Assembly (NCBI GenBank): GCA_949825045.1 | Contig: OX463813.1 | Span: 434,001 to 498,000, forward strand | Origin: Argyresthia goedartella | Lineage: Eukaryota > Arthropoda > Insecta > Lepidoptera > Argyresthiidae | Direction of reading: 5' to 3' | Length of the DNA stretch: 64,000 nucleotides | Translations under genes and position numbers: made by a program | The notes under the pieces: model-generated | What the model was told of the DNA's origin: nothing | What the model saw: only the letters and a program-made list of their open reading frames with translations | The model's database searches: none | Shown: positions 1 to 10,607 of the stretch, piece after piece | Position numbering within the stretch: position 1 is the first letter of the stretch | How the letters are laid out: the number at the start of each line of letters is the position of its first letter

Positions 1-2418
1 CATTCTTGCTTTGATGGTCAGCTCAAAGGCATCAAATTCTTACCTTTGATTTTAAAATTTGCACATCATTATATATCATAAGGAATATTTTATTTTATTT
101 TTTATCTCAAGCATTCTTGCTTTGATGGCATGGTTAGCTCAAAGGCATCAAATTCCTACCTTTGATTTTAAAATTTGCACGTCATTATATATCATAAGGA
201 ATATTTTATCTAATTTTTTATCTCAAGCATTCTTGCTTTGATGGTCAGCTCAAAGGCATCAAATTCCTACCTTTGATTTTAAAATTTGCTCATAATTATA
301 TATCATAAGGAATATTTTATTTTATTATTTATCTCAAGCATTCTTGCTTTGATGGTCAGCTCAAAGGCATCAAATTCCTACCTTTGATTTTAAAATTTGC
401 ACATCATTATATATCATAAGGAATATTTTATTTTATTTTTTATCTCAAGCATTCTTGCTTTGATGGTCAGCTCAAAGGCATCAAATTCCTACCTTTATTT
501 TAAAAATTTGCACATCATTATATATCATAAGGAATATATTTTTTTATTTTTTATCTCAAGCATTCTTGCTTTGATGGTCAGCTCAAAGGCATCAAATTCC
601 TACCTTTGATTTTAAAATTTGCACATCATTATATATCATAAGGAATATTATATTTTATTATTTATCTCAAGCATTCTTGCTTTGATGGTCAGCTCAAAGG
701 CATCAAATTCCTACCTTTGATTTTAAAATTTGCACATCATTATATATCATAAGGAATATTTTAATTTATTTTTTATCTCAAGCATTCTTGCTTTGATGGT
801 CAGCTCAAAGGCATCAAATTCCTATCTTTGATTTTAAAATTTGCACATCATTATATATCATAAGGAATATTTTATTTTATTTTTTATCTCAAGCATTCTT
901 GCTTTGATGGTCAGCTCAAAGGCATCAAATTCCTAACTTTGATTTTAAAATTTGCACATCATTATTTATCATAAGGAATATTTTATTTTATTTTTTATCT
1001 CAAGCATTTTTGCTTTGATGGTCAGCTCAAAGGCATCACATTCCTACCTTTGATTTTAAAATTTGCACATCATTATATATCATAAGGAATATTTTATTTT
1101 ATTTTTTATCTCAAGCATTCTTGCTTTGATGGTCAGCTAAAAGGCATCAAATTCCTACCTTTGATTTTAAAATTTGCACATCATTATATATCATAAGGAA
1201 TATTTTATTTTATTTTTTATCTCAAGCATTCTTGCTTTGATGGTCAGCTCAAAGGCATCAAATTCCTACCTTTGATTTTACAATTTGCACATCATCATAT
1301 ATCATAAGGAATATTTTATTTTATTATTTATCTCAAGCATTCTTGCTTTGATGGCATGGTCAGCTCAAAGGCATCAAATTCCTACCTTTGATTTTAAAAT
1401 TTGCACATCATTATGTATCATAAGGAATATTTTATTTTATTTTTATCCCAAGCATTCTTGCTTTGATGGTCAGCTCAAAGGCATCAAATTCCTACCTTTG
1501 ATTTTAAAATTTGCACATCATTATATATCATAAGGAATATTTTATTTAATTTTTTATCTCAAGCATTCTTGCTTTGATGGTCAGCTCAAAGGCATCAAAT
1601 TCCTAGCTTTGATTTTAAAATTTGCACATCATTATTTATCATAAGGAATATTTTTTTTATTTTTTATCTCAAGCATTCTTGCTTTGATGGTCAGCTCAAA
1701 GGCGTCAAATTCCTACCTTTGATTTTAAAATTTGCACATCATTATATATCATAAGGAATATTTTATTTTATTTTTTATCTCAAGCGTTCTTTCTTTGATG
1801 GTCAGCTCAAAGGCATCAAATTCCTACCTTTGATTTTAAAATTTGCACATCATTATATATCATAAGGAATATTTTATTTTATTTTTTATCTCAAGCATTC
1901 TTGCTTTGATGGTCAGCTCAAAGGCATCAAATTCCTACCTTTGATTTTAAAATTTGCACATCATAAGGAATATTTTATTTTATTTTTGATCTCAAGCATT
2001 CTTGCTTTGATGGTCAGCTCAAAAGCATCAAATTCCTACCTTTGATTTTAAAATTTGCACATCATTATATATCATAAGGAATATTTTATTTTATTTTTTA
2101 TCTCAAGCATTCTTGCTTTGATGGTCAGCTCAAAGGCATCAAATTCCTACCTTTGATTTTAAAATTTGCACATCATTATATATCATAAGGAATATTTTAT
2201 TTTATTTTTTAAATCAAGCATTCTTGCTTTGATGGTCAGCTCAAAGGCATCAAATTCCTACCTTTGATTTTAAAATTTGCACATCATTATATATCATAAA
2301 GATTATTTTATTTTATTATTTATCTCAAGCATTCTTGCTTTGATGGCATGGTCAGCTCAAAGGCATCAAATTCCTACCTTTGATTTTAAAATTTGCACAT
2401 CATTATGTATCATAATGT
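1..2418. repeat. 111-bp tandem satellite array
   Basis: Twenty-two units are seen, beginning at 1, 112, 228, 339, 450, 561, 672, 783, 894, 1005, 1116, 1227, 1338, 1453, 1564, 1674, 1785, 1896, 1997, 2108, 2219 and 2330. The basic period is 111 bp; the last unit is partial and the array continues beyond the left edge. Units with a 5-bp insertion (gatggcatggtc) begin at 112, 1338 and 2330. Units ending in a tattattta variant begin at 228, 561, 1227 and 2219. The unit at 1896 has lost about 10 bp. The unit is AT-rich and short open frames across it are by-products of the repeat. There is no sign of transcription. Confidence 0.97.
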
Positions 2419-2679
2419 TATATTAATGATAATATAATGATATGAATATTAATGGGCTACATTTATTCCATACCATATTTATTTACTTCCTACTATCAGT
2501 ACCTACTCTTTGGAAATCCATAGCATTTATTAGCATAATTCATTACTTACTCTTAAGTAATATACTGTGTTGGCTAATGGAAGCATGGGTATGTTAAAAA
2601 AAAACTGTTGTTACAAAATGATAATTTTACTATTCTTTAGGTGATTATGAGGATGCATGACTGTTTTCTTAATGCGTTG
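2419..2679. other. AT-rich flank, nothing recognised
   Basis: AT-rich single-copy-looking sequence after the satellite, with a short A run near 2597. No coding or repeat signal was recognised. Confidence 0.5.
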
Positions 2680-2777
2680 CTATTCTTTCCAGTGCCCGCA
2701 CGCTCCTTTGTCCGCTGGCCGCAAATGCTGCCATGGATTTAGTTCTTCTGCCGCTAGTCTGCACTCATCGATGTCAT
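2680..2777 (-). CDS. Candidate last coding exon of an unknown host gene
   Basis: On the minus strand a pyrimidine-rich acceptor ending in ctgcag precedes an open stretch (second frame) that begins DIDECRLAAEELNPWQ and ends at a TAG at 2680-2682. Its composition is more protein-like than the AT-rich surroundings. Entry in this frame needs an upstream exon ending in phase 1. The candidate exon at 3973-4171 ends in phase 0, so the two cannot be joined directly without another exon. I do not recognise the protein. It could equally be a chance open stretch or a decayed repeat. Confidence 0.25.
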
Positions 2778-2882
2778 CTGCAGTAAAAATAAAATGTTCT
2801 ATTTTTATTGCTTTTTTTTATCTTAACTTCTTAAAACATAATATTGCCCATTAGCATGGAGTTTTATTTATTAACATTTTGT

Positions 2883-3130
2883 TGAGTCAAAGTCAAAGTA
2901 CTTTATTACTGTAGATATTTACATATACTTAGCAAACGTCATTTTTGCCTCTTCTCTACATTGGACCACTGAGGGAGAAGAAGGGCGTAGAAACTCCCAC
3001 AGATTAATTTCTAGATCTCTTATAAAAATTTGGTTGTGCTGAACTAATACAAATATGTAAAATTTCATTATTATGATTAATAAGCAGGAATAAATAATTA
3101 CAAAATTATTAACAGCAACGTCTGTGTTGA
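2883..3130. repeat. Possible 3' remnant of a non-LTR element
   Basis: The stretch opens with gagtcaaagtcaaagtac followed by tttatt. This resembles the simple 3' tail of dispersed non-LTR repeats in Lepidoptera, and the rest is AT-rich non-coding sequence. The family is not assigned. Confidence 0.3.
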
Positions 3131-3228
3131 GCTAGATTAACCCCATACAGTCCAGTAGTAGGTTATCTCACCACATACCACTGAAACATTGATGAATGAA
3201 TTAGTGATTGAGTTTTTAGTAAATAGTC

Positions 3229-3362
3229 ACCATCATCATTATGAACAGCCTATAACTGTCCACTGCTGGAATAAAGGCCTCTCCCAAAAATGAGAGAATT
3301 TGCACAAAGTAATCACCATCCTGAGCAGACGGGTTGGTGATCGCAGTACTGTAGAAGGTGGT
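3229..3362. repeat. Dispersed lepidopteran repeat fragment
   Basis: Contains catcatcattatgaacagc, then gtccactgctggaataaagg and cctctccc. That order is shared by a very abundant non-coding repeat of moth and butterfly genomes, usually linked to LINE 3' regions. No coding potential was seen. Confidence 0.55.
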
Positions 3363-3404
3363 TAAACATGTGTTAGTTTAAGATTTGACATTCTCCAAAT
3401 GTTT

Positions 3405-3642
3405 GACGAGCCGAATGGCCGAGTCGGCAGTGACCCTGCCTACGAAGCTAAGGGTCCCGGGTTCGAGTCCCGGTGGGGTCAAATATTTGTTTGATGAGTA
3501 CGGATGTTTGTACCCTAGTCATGGTTGTTTATCTATCTAAGTATAATATTTATCTATATAAGTATGTGTATCGTTGTCTAGTACCCAAGATACAGGGAAT
3601 CCTAGTTTGGGGCTAGATCAATGTGTGTAAATAGTGTCCAAC

Positions 3643-3672
<30 letters not shown>
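3405..3672 (+). mobile_element. tRNA-derived SINE (lepidopteran type)
   Basis: The head is tRNA-like, with an A-box-like TGGCCGAGTCGG at 3416-3427 and a B box GGTTCGAGTCC at 3460-3470, so an internal RNA polymerase III promoter is present. A tRNA-unrelated body follows (gatgagtacggatgtttgt, then catggttg) and a (TTA)n tail near 3650-3672. This head and body order is the common SINE of noctuid and other moths. It is not a functional tRNA gene because the acceptor stem does not close. It was probably mobilised by LINE machinery. Confidence 0.8.
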
Positions 3673-3674
<2 letters not shown>

Positions 3675-3705
3675 TATGTGTTTCTTATGAAAATAAACTC
3701 TTTTT

Positions 3706-3724
3706 GATTTTGATTTTGATTTTG
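3706..3724. repeat. (GATTTT)n microsatellite
   Basis: Three perfect GATTTT units follow gaaaataaactctttt. They probably mark the tail of another degraded retroelement fragment. Confidence 0.55.
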
Positions 3725-3972
3725 GTTGTGTATAAGGGATGCTGCTGTCCATTCGCTGTTAGGCATATTCCCTTTGACACCTCCTAATACAACCTCGGGA
3801 AGAGAAGAGGTGATGGCAATTTGTATTCTGTTCCGCCGTCACCACAAGGTGAATATTATACAAATATGTAGTACATATGTGTTGCAAATAAGAAGCAATT
3901 CAATCCTAAATCTTGCTGATAATATGTATAACCTCGTGACTGTTAACACAGGGTAATAATTATTAAACTCAC

Positions 3973-4171
3973 ATCTCCACTCCTCTCTGTTTTATGCATT
4001 CCATCAGCCACCACATTCATCGTCATTGTCAGCTGCCCCACTGATTCCGCACTGATTTTTTCCCAGCGGGCCAGTGATACAATGCCCACTGCTCTTAAGT
4101 CACGTTTCCCCTCCACGTACTCCAGCTTCATCAGGAACTGCCCCTTCGGCACAACTCGGCGTGCTGGCATG
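3973..4171 (-). CDS. Candidate internal exon of an unknown host gene
   Basis: On the minus strand a good acceptor (tttaatttcag) is followed by 199 bp of open frame and a good donor (GAT|GTGAGT). The frame reads ARRVVPKGQFLMKLEYVEG at its start and NVVADGMHKTERSGD at its end. Its balanced amino-acid use contrasts with the flanks. It needs two bases from the previous exon and ends in phase 0. I do not recognise a domain. The neighbours are repeats, so it may be an isolated or decayed exon. Confidence 0.35.
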
Positions 4172-4389
4172 CTGAAATTAAAACTTATTGAAGGTATTTC
4201 AAGTAGGGTCAGTCGGCTCCTCTAAATCCGTCTTAGCGCAGCACACTGACTTATGCTATCATAGGGCGTGGGAAATGAGGAATTCCAACTACCTCATAAA
4301 ATACAGTTTTAGTAAGCAAAAGCTATGCTTGAAATTAAGTTAAGTTAAGTTTTTTGGTAAGTGCTTCTATCACAATAATTTCACCAATG

Positions 4390-5160
4390 TCACGTGATGA
4401 GACCTGTACAATAGAAAAACACGTGGAACAGGTTATAAAAAGAGAACTTTAATCTGAGACTATAATTTAATATTGTTGGTGGATATAAATTTGTTAAGTA
4501 ATTGACAGAGGATGGGTGAGATAAGGTGAGAAGGAAGTTAGATTGACAGGAGGGGGGAATTTCGGAGGGAGTAGATCGTAAAGGGAAGTATGATTGATAG
4601 GGCATTCAAAGAATAAATGATCAGGAGTACCGTCAGCCAGGCCACATTCACACTATGATGAATCCCTTATCCTAATTTTTGCGAGATGGACAGGAGTGTC
4701 CCAAACGAAGATGACAGAAGTGACTGATTTATATAGGTCCCTAAACTTAAAGATCCAAGGACGTCTCAGAATTATTGATTGAATGGTACCGTAGGTAGTG
4801 TTTACCTTCTAAAGTTTTGGTCAGGGGCGGAAGCCCCCACTTTTTGAAATTTGTCATTTATGGTGCCAGGAGTTGTCTAGTCGAGATTTAGCTAGAGCAG
4901 CGAGATCATGAGAGTGGATCTTAAAATGAGAAGGATCACCGGTCCCCACAGCATTCCTTGCTAGCGAGTCACCCGCCTCGTTACCAACAATGCCAGAATG
5001 TCCGATACCAAGCAACGACAATATTGATGCCAAGAACATGACATCTGTATAATGCCTCACGGATCTTGAAAATAAAAGAATACTTTGATTAGATTTAAAT
5101 GGATTAGCCAAAATAGCATAGCCTAGGGAGTGCTTTTGCTTGAAATTGTAAACAAAGAGA
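4390..5160 (-). pseudogene. 3' remnant of an RNase H-bearing LINE
   Basis: Reading the minus strand from 5111, the frame gives GHSGIVGNEAGDSLARNAV, the C-terminal signature of the RNase H domain in R1/I/LOA-type non-LTR elements. Further on, near 4680-4600 in another frame, comes CGLADGTPDHLFFECP, the C-x-C-H-C knuckle that closes such ORF2 proteins. The pieces lie in different frames and the rest of ORF2 (endonuclease, reverse transcriptase) is absent, so this is a 5'-truncated, frameshifted remnant. The region 4390-4605 is probably its degraded C-terminus. Clade not determined. Confidence 0.7.
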
Positions 5161-5683
5161 AACTTGAACCTAATAATGTACTCTGTGACCTGAATTGTCG
5201 TGTTAACAAGGAAACAGTGTGCTTTTAGCGATATTAAAACGCACTTGCAATCAATGTTTTTTTTAAGCTAATAATTTTAGCATTTGACTGACAGAAACTC
5301 AAAAAAAGGTTAACAAGATACAATAAAGGTTTTTAACATTAATTTCAATTATTTCCTCAATATTTATGAGAATCTATGCAACCGATTACATTACGCAACA
5401 AAACGCAACATCAAAACATCGCTCATCGATGCACGTCCCTATTTAGTTCGTTCACACGATGCTCAGAGCTGATAGATGCCTTAGGTGATACCCCGTAATC
5501 GATGAAATTGTATGAGCATGAGATGAACCATAGACACTCGCTCTGAACTTCATGGAGTTACGCCATAAGGCTGCTGGTGTGATAAATGCAAGTTGAGATC
5601 TATCGATATGTCATAAGACTCAAAAGATATACAACTAATTTCATAGCGTGTTAGACGCGGGTGCTGACGCGCGTGGTTTGCGC
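5161..5683. other. No supported feature
   Basis: AT-rich sequence with scattered gatcgatg-like words. No open frame, repeat edge or RNA gene was recognised. Confidence 0.5.
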
Positions 5684-5962
5684 TTAGCGGGCGCGTGTCA
5701 TCTGAACAAGGCCTAAAAAGAGTAAATAATTTTTCTCACAGCTGACACTCCTTTTTTTGTAGTGTCCATATTTAGAACCGGAAGCCACTGCGTCTGCTCT
5801 TTCACCCCGTACTGAGCACACTGTATTTTTGTTTGCACCTGTAGCCTTGACCAAGCATTCGGTAATATTATTGTTCGGTGTAATATTAAGACGGTGGGTA
5901 ATTTCTAATAATAACTGTCTCGAAATCACTGCTTCTGACTTGTCGGCACTGTCTATTAACAA
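5684..5962 (-). CDS. Small ORF with helix-turn-helix-like N-terminus, perhaps a transposase fragment
   Basis: This is a 92-codon frame. Residues about 10-50 (SEAVISRQLLLEITHRLNIT, then ATGANKNTVCSVRGE) have the spacing of a helix-turn-helix followed by a basic segment (KYGHYKKRS). Similar short N-terminal domains occur in insect IS630/Tc1-like repeat transposases. No catalytic domain follows. No homologue can be named and a chance open frame is possible. Confidence 0.25.
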   Translation of the reverse strand: MLIDSADKSEAVISRQLLLEITHRLNITPNNNITECLVKATGANKNTVCSVRGERADAVASGSKYGHYKKRSVSCEKNYLLFLGLVQMTRAR

Positions 5963-6149
5963 ATTTTAACTACCTTATCTTATATTATATTTAGTTCAAA
6001 AAAGAGAGTATTTCAGTATATAAAGGATCAGTAACCGCGATTAAAATTTTAAAATACAATCAAGCATTATGTGATAAACTGTCTGTTCCAAATTATGATT
6101 TGAGTGATGCACCGGCTGTATCAGATTACCGCACCGGCACTGTTGTGTC

Positions 6150-6332
6150 GTGTGCGTCGCCCCCGCCACCGGGTGCGAGTGTGGAGTCGGCGCCGGAAGC
6201 GGCTCCGGGCCAGAGTATAGCGTTGGAAGAAGTGGACGTTCAGCTAACTCTAATGACAATGCTGATCTAGGTCCTCAACGATATGATCAAAGATTAAGAT
6301 CCAGAACTAAACATACAAATTATAAGATTTAG
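6150..6332 (+). pseudogene. Possible C-terminus of a mag-like Gypsy polyprotein
   Basis: The frame ends GPQRYDQRLRSRTKHTNYKI and a stop. Such a basic, Arg-rich end is common in Gypsy pol proteins. It lies about 200 bp upstream of an LTR-like sequence at 6531-6650 on the same strand, which is the expected order. The GC-rich middle (6130-6230) is open in a second frame too, so a frameshift is likely. No integrase core remains, and assignment rests mainly on position. Confidence 0.25.
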
Positions 6333-6530
6333 ATTGAAAAAAAAAATATAGTTTTAAATTATTTTTATTTTTACCAGTATTGTGTAGTATACTTACTAAA
6401 CTACTACTACTAAATGTACAAAAGTTTGCCATCTAATATTTATATGTATGCTTTAAAGAAAGTTTGTATTATTATAGATATTATAATTTATTTTCTGTTG
6501 TTACAGGTTTTCAGATTAGTGTGAAAGGAA

Positions 6531-6650
6531 TGTGATGTCTGCACCTTGATGTATCGATGTACGAGCTAGAGATCTTGCATCTCAAATGTAATCTGCCATC
6601 TCGCTTGCAGTAATAAAGACGTAGCCATAGCAAGCGGTCGTTTCATTACA
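6531..6650 (+). repeat. Short LTR-like terminus (3' LTR of a mag-type Gypsy)
   Basis: Begins TGTGATGTCTGC after a purine-rich gtgaaaggaa and ends GTTTCATTACA. An AATAAA signal lies inside at about 6612. Length 120 bp. TG/CA ends, a polypurine tract before the start and a poly(A) signal are LTR hallmarks, and mag-clade LTRs are this short. The partner 5' LTR was not found. Its right edge abuts LINE A. Confidence 0.5.
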
Positions 6651-8608
6651 ATATTCAAATTTTATTTTATTTTTCTTCCTGGTAAAAGATATGAAATGAC
6701 ATTTATCACAGTTTAAAAATAACTTGTTTGTGCTGCAGAATAGTTCAAAATGCAACACATCGCTTTGAAGAGCTTTACAGTCGTTTTTGTCACGTATAAT
6801 TCGATTTTTTTTTGTATCATCAGCGTATAGAAGTGAAAAGGAACTTTTGATGGTTTTTTATAAATCATTAACATATAAAACAAATAGCAATGGTCCCAAA
6901 TGAGAGCCCTGCGGCACTCCCGAGCTGATGTATTTGTATGAGGAGCAAAGACCACCCAAAACAACCGCTTGACATCTGTCTTCCACATACGGCTTTATCC
7001 ACCTAAATAAGTCGCCGTGGATACCCAGACTCCAGAGCTTCAACAATAGTGTTTTATGACAGATTTTGTCGAATGCCTTGGCAAAATTTGTGTATACCAC
7101 GTCGACTTGACATTTCTCGTTCATGGCATTCAGAACATATTCCGTAAGACTGAGTAAATTTGTTTCAACACTCCTACCCCTATAGAAGCCGTGCTGATTT
7201 GGAGAAATATGGCGAACTACAGCTGCGGATAATTGAGTTGTAAATAGTTTTTCAAAAATTTTGCTAAATTGACACAATTAAAGATTGGCCGATATTTCTC
7301 CACATCATCAATGACAGTGCCTTTGGTAATAGGTGTGATCCAAGCTCGTTTCCACATTTCAGGAACACACCCAGATTCAAGAGAGCTCATAAAAATTAAT
7401 GTAATAGCACACCGTTTTATAACAAGGGGGTGTATACCGTCAGTACCGGAACCCTTATTTGTATTTATTGTCTTTAAATATTTGAGAACTATATCTTGTG
7501 TAATTTCTATAGAACTGACATCTAGAACCGCATCCATAGGAGGGCGCATAGTATCTATATCAATAGGGTCAGAAATGGGTTTTTCAAAAACAGAGTGGAA
7601 GTTATCATTAAAAAGATTACAGATTTGCTTAGTGTCAGTTGTGGAAATACCTTTATAAGACATCAACTTTGGAAGTACCTTGTTTGAACGGATCGATTTA
7701 AGATATGTCCAGAAAAATTTAGGATGGGTTTTTAATTTTTCTTCTGAATACTTTATATAATCATTATAACAGGCTGTCTCTAATTTAGCGAATCTTTTTC
7801 TTAATAATTTATAACTTTGGTAATCTAAGGGGTTACCATACCGTTTCCAGAGTCTGTGATATTTAGCTTTTTCATTTAGCAATTTTCTCAGTGGTCTACT
7901 GTACCAGACTGGACGAGATGTAGATGTACTTAAGGTACGTTGAGGTATGTATTTAATTATTAAATTATTTAAAATATCGTAAAACTTGTGAACGATATCC
8001 CCAGTTCCCAAATTGTAAAATAAACTAACCCAATCGATACCTGATAGCTCGCTATTCAGTAGATTGTAATCTGCTGAGTCAAATTTAAAAACCTTTGCTG
8101 GGATACCCTTAATGGGAGGCGCGTATGATATTGAAATCTCCACGAGTAACGCTTTATGGTGTAAGTCTTCACCTATTAAAATTAAATCATTACTACCTAC
8201 AGTGCAACGATCGATGTCGGTCAGGATAAGATCGAGAATTTTATTATTTACATTATGAATACTATTAAATTGTTTAAAATTTGTGTAGGACATAAAATCA
8301 TATAAAGATCGGATAGCGCGGGTACCACTAGGTGCTAAAATTAAATCGTTACCATTGGCAGAAACTGTCCAATGAGCGTCTGAAATATTAAAATCGCCAG
8401 TTATAGTAAATTTATCATTCGGCCTCTCCGATATAAGAATACCGGCCAAGTCAATGAATTGTATCAAAGAATCAAGGTATTGAGGTCCATGCGGAATGTA
8501 GACGCATCCTATATTCAGATATTGCATGCCCGTATTGCGATTATGATTTGTCAGCGGTAATGATACCCATACGCATTCCGAAGAGGCGGTTGAAGGGCAC
8601 GGCCAATC
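6651..8608 (-). pseudogene. LINE A ORF2, 3' part: endonuclease end plus reverse transcriptase
   Basis: Minus-strand remnant of a CR1/Jockey-type LINE. From 8527 the frame carries the end of the endonuclease (FTITGDFNISDAHW, then ILDLILTD) and the linker and start of the reverse transcriptase (KGSGTDGIHPLVIK, EKYRPI). A shift near 7270 moves RT into a second frame (NQHGFYRGRS, AFDKICHK, SSGVPQGSHLGPLLF), and another near 6870 is needed to reach the YADD catalytic motif (about 6825). It stops at 6650 against an LTR-like sequence, so the 3' end is missing. Its 5' part continues at 17252-17535; the Gypsy element between them interrupted the endonuclease. Confidence 0.88.
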
Positions 8609-8721
8609 TGTTAGTTCTAATGGCAGCGGATAAATAGAAATACAGACGTCCTTCTATACAGAGTGCTATATTGTGACTGATTAGAGAGGAGGCGCAGCTA
8701 CCTCTCATACTTAACCTAACA
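8609..8721 (-). repeat. 3' LTR of the Gypsy element
   Basis: 113 bp, nearly identical to 17139-17251, starting TGTTAGTTCTAATGG on the plus strand. Preceded by the CAATC target duplication. Confidence 0.93.
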
Positions 8722-8753
8722 TCCCTCCACCAATATTTAACAATTATAATAAA

Positions 8754-10607
8754 CTAAACATATTTAGTTACGGGTTTCCGAACCCTTCGACTACGTCCGG
8801 CTGGTGGCGCTACCGTCCGGGCATCGGTGGCGTCGGCGCCCGTCGCTTCCGAGGCCCCCTCGCTGGCCGGCTGCGGCTGCGGCGGCGGCGGCGGCGGCGG
8901 CGGTGGTGGTGGTGGCCGTGGCGGACTAGATATCGTTTCTGGACAGTCAGCCCACTCGTCCGTATCTGTAGGAGCCGGTTGGTCTGCCTGTGACCGTGTG
9001 CTTCCTTCACTGTCCGTGGGCGGTAGGAGTTCTGGCCCCTTCATTATTACGATAGGTGGCAGATTGTCGTTGTCCTCCGTCCAGGAGTCTGGGACCTCTC
9101 GCTCTGCTACTGTGGTAGTGATCTCCACGCTGGAAGCCGGTAGTGTCAACTGCTCTCCACTTCTCTCCCCTCTTAATCCGTAAATTTGATTTGTGTGTCG
9201 CTTAATGATACGATCTACTTCCAACAACTGTACTAAATAGGCAGTTTTTGCTACTTTCTTGAAAATTGTTCCTCTCGTCCAACATGTTTTTTGATTCTTG
9301 TAATCCTTAACTAATACTGAATCTCCTATTTTAAAATCAATGTTCCGTCTACCGCCGTAATATTCAACCTGTGAGCACTGAGATTTCTTTACAGTTTCAT
9401 TCAGAGTTTGATCGGAAGAGCGAGGAGGTAATGGGTTTAATAAATCTAACCGACATCTTAAATTACTTCCGAAAAGTATCTCCGCAGGTGATCGGTTCGT
9501 GGAAGAATGACATGAATTCCTATATGTAAAGAGAAACTCATTTAACTTCGCATTAGTATCAATGCGATTAGTTTTTGATAACAAAATAGCTTTAAGAGCC
9601 CTTTTCTCTATTTTCACGTAACTTTCGGCCTGACCGTTACTTGCTGGATGGTAGGCCGGTGAAGTTAAATGAGTGATACCGTTACTGGTACAAAAATTAT
9701 CGAAGTCTACAGAGACAAAGGATGGGCCATTATCCGTACAGATTGTATGTATTAGTCCAAATCTAGCCATAAGTTCACACAACTTCTCTATGACTACCTT
9801 GCTACCATAACCTGTGCTAACATCGTAAACCTCTACCCACTTTGAGTAAGCATCTACAGCTACCAGGTACACTTTGTTGTTCATGGGTCCTAGGAAGTCT
9901 AAATGTACCCTGTACCATGGTTCGGGAGGGTAGGGCCAGGGAGCGAGCGGCGCCCGCGGCGGCGCTGGTCGGAGTTGCTCGCATGTGGGGCAAGTCAGTA
10001 TTGCGTTACGCAAAGACCCTGACATACCCGGCCACCAGAACTTTGACGCTGCTGAGACTTTCATTTTCCTATAGCCTAGGTGACCTAAATGCAATTCACT
10101 AATTATTTTGGATCTTAACGCCTCAGCAATCACTAACCTCGAGCCCTTCATCAAACAGCCTTTCTCTATTGAAAGTTCAAACCTGCAATCAAAAAAAGGT
10201 TTCATTGTCTTATCTTTGAATTTATCTGGCCACCCGTGCGCGGTAAATCGAACAACTTGTGCTAAATTATTGTCCGATTGCGTGGCTTCACCTATCTCTC
10301 TTAATGACATGGGCGGTGACGTCGAATTCCACATGAAACAGTAATACGTTGCATTGTCCGGTGCGAAGTCATCATGCGCGATAGTACTTCTACAAACCGG
10401 TTTTCGAGCCGCTGCTTCGCAGATCTTTACTTGTTGTTTACTCGGTTCGTCTATCGATACCATGGACCTACTAAGATAGTCAGCACAGTTATGTGCACTG
10501 GATACGTATTCTATCACATAATTATAAGCCGTTAAGAACAGAGCGTATCGCTGTAGTCTGTTCGCTGAGACTTCGGGGATTCCTTTACCTGGCTTGAATA
10601 TTGACAA
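8754..10607 (-). CDS. Gypsy RNase H end plus integrase
   Basis: This 617-codon frame begins in the last part of RNase H (residues 1-50, with AHNCADYLSRS). The HHCC zinc-binding segment follows at about 172-205 (HLGHLGYRKMKVSAAS, then CPTC). The integrase core has D (HLDFLGP), D (TDNGPSFVS) and E (HPASNGQAESYVK), so the DDE triad is intact. A GPY-like C-terminal region follows, then a poly-proline run encoded by a CCG/CGG microsatellite (8875-8920), and the end RRVRKPVTKYV. The frame is broken from RT near 10610-10628. It would join element cDNA to host DNA in the nucleus if expressed. Confidence 0.9.
   Translation of the reverse strand: MSIFKPGKGIPEVSANRLQRYALFLTAYNYVIEYVSSAHNCADYLSRSMVSIDEPSKQQVKICEAAARKPVCRSTIAHDDFAPDNATYYCFMWNSTSPPMSLREIGEATQSDNNLAQVVRFTAHGWPDKFKDKTMKPFFDCRFELSIEKGCLMKGSRLVIAEALRSKIISELHLGHLGYRKMKVSAASKFWWPGMSGSLRNAILTCPTCEQLRPAPPRAPLAPWPYPPEPWYRVHLDFLGPMNNKVYLVAVDAYSKWVEVYDVSTGYGSKVVIEKLCELMARFGLIHTICTDNGPSFVSVDFDNFCTSNGITHLTSPAYHPASNGQAESYVKIEKRALKAILLSKTNRIDTNAKLNEFLFTYRNSCHSSTNRSPAEILFGSNLRCRLDLLNPLPPRSSDQTLNETVKKSQCSQVEYYGGRRNIDFKIGDSVLVKDYKNQKTCWTRGTIFKKVAKTAYLVQLLEVDRIIKRHTNQIYGLRGERSGEQLTLPASSVEITTTVAEREVPDSWTEDNDNLPPIVIMKGPELLPPTDSEGSTRSQADQPAPTDTDEWADCPETISSPPRPPPPPPPPPPPPQPQPASEGASEATGADATDARTVAPPAGRSRRVRKPVTKYV

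Noticed and set aside
1..2418. Several open frames (MHIIIYHKEYF-type) and the regular spacing suggested a gene family or CRISPR-like array.
   Set aside because: Units are directly adjacent with no spacers, diverge in frame, and the frames follow the 111-bp period only; it is an AT-rich eukaryotic satellite.
3405..3480. Possible functional tRNA gene.
   Set aside because: A and B boxes are present but the acceptor stem does not pair and a SINE body and TTA tail follow.
3726..3956. Plus-strand ORF with cctcgggaagagaagaggtg that might be an exon.
   Set aside because: It looks like a dispersed repeat with open frames on both strands, and there is no supported acceptor.
5990..6272. Alternative plus-frame reading VYKGSVTAIKILKYN, resembling a guanylyl-cyclase kinase-like start.
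   Set aside because: The similarity is confined to a few residues and the frame soon enters low-complexity Pro/Ala sequence and a stop.
8827..9183. Gly-rich ORF opposite the Gypsy integrase.
   Set aside because: It is the antisense shadow of the poly-proline microsatellite.
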